Below, piece by piece: positions 5,709 to 5,714 of a stretch of DNA of 5,714 bases (position 1 is the first letter of the stretch; every line of letters begins with the position of its first letter). The position numbers and the translations under genes are program-made. The DNA is from Planctomycetales bacterium. GTDB taxonomy: Bacteria; Planctomycetota; Planctomycetia; Isosphaerales; Isosphaeraceae. The notes under the pieces were generated by a model. The model searched no databases. It was not told the DNA's origin and was given only the letters and a program-made list of their open reading frames with translations. The stretch spans positions 1 to 5,714 of the forward strand of contig DAHZZC010000817.1 of the NCBI GenBank assembly GCA_027435495.1. Reading direction: 5' to 3'.

Positions 5709-5714
5709 CTATCT

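Larger units (their letters stand above)
5371..5714 (+). pseudogene. Possible start of a divergent gene, broken or running off the window
   Basis: ATG at 5371 has AAGGA at 5360-5364, a good ribosome site 6 bases away, and the frame stays open for 114 codons to the window edge. The first 19 codons all end in G or C, as expected for a real gene in this genome. After about base 5427 the third positions turn A/T-rich (TCA, CGA, CTT, ACA, CCA, CGA, AAA, GCA), and the translation becomes an Arg/Ser/Thr/Pro mixture with no recognisable domain. The frame also runs through a degenerate 9-nt repeat and a GC-rich hairpin. The simplest reading is a genuine 5' gene end disrupted by inserted or repetitive DNA, but a chance open frame cannot be excluded. 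I recognise no product. Confidence 0.25.

Overview
The window is GC-rich and looks like a Planctomycetota chromosome, most likely from the Isosphaeraceae or a close relative. This rests on three things: very large VWA proteins with one N-terminal membrane anchor, a small secreted Tyr/Gly/Pro-rich protein, and a GTCAGGCT-type palindromic repeat that I associate from memory with planctomycete intergenic DNA. The assignment comes from protein style and is not proven by a marker gene.

All three well-supported genes lie on the minus strand and read from right to left. From upstream to downstream they are: a 644-aa membrane-anchored VWA protein (3133-5067, GTG start, strong Shine-Dalgarno); its diverged 734-aa paralog (700-2904); and a 138-aa secreted protein of unknown function (132-548). 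Gaps of 228 and 151 bases separate them, so they could be co-transcribed or have separate promoters. No clear rho-independent terminator lies between them.

The two VWA proteins are the core of the window. Both have one N-terminal membrane helix with a SLxVH signature, a variable linker, a VWA domain with an intact MIDAS metal site (DxSxS, Thr, then Asp in VTDExGDD), and a long shared C-terminal region. That region contains GFxPYxLxRL, RWQAHxDL, YEY and HPxTPW motifs. The predicted topology puts the metal-binding domain outside the cytoplasmic membrane. This suggests a pair of membrane-tethered adhesion or assembly proteins acting together, but no pathway can be assigned from the sequence.

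The left edge (1-125) holds a cluster of two or three short hairpins. Two are near-identical copies of a palindromic repeat lying just 3' of the secreted-protein gene. The right edge (5068-5714) contains no confident gene. It has a dyad-rich upstream region for the 644-aa gene, a possible start of a divergent plus-strand gene whose codon bias collapses after about 19 codons, a degenerate 9-nt repeat, and a GC-rich hairpin next to a short minus-strand reading frame that could be the right end of an IS200/IS605-like element. These right-edge calls are tentative.

I found no tRNA, rRNA, CRISPR array or recognisable riboswitch.
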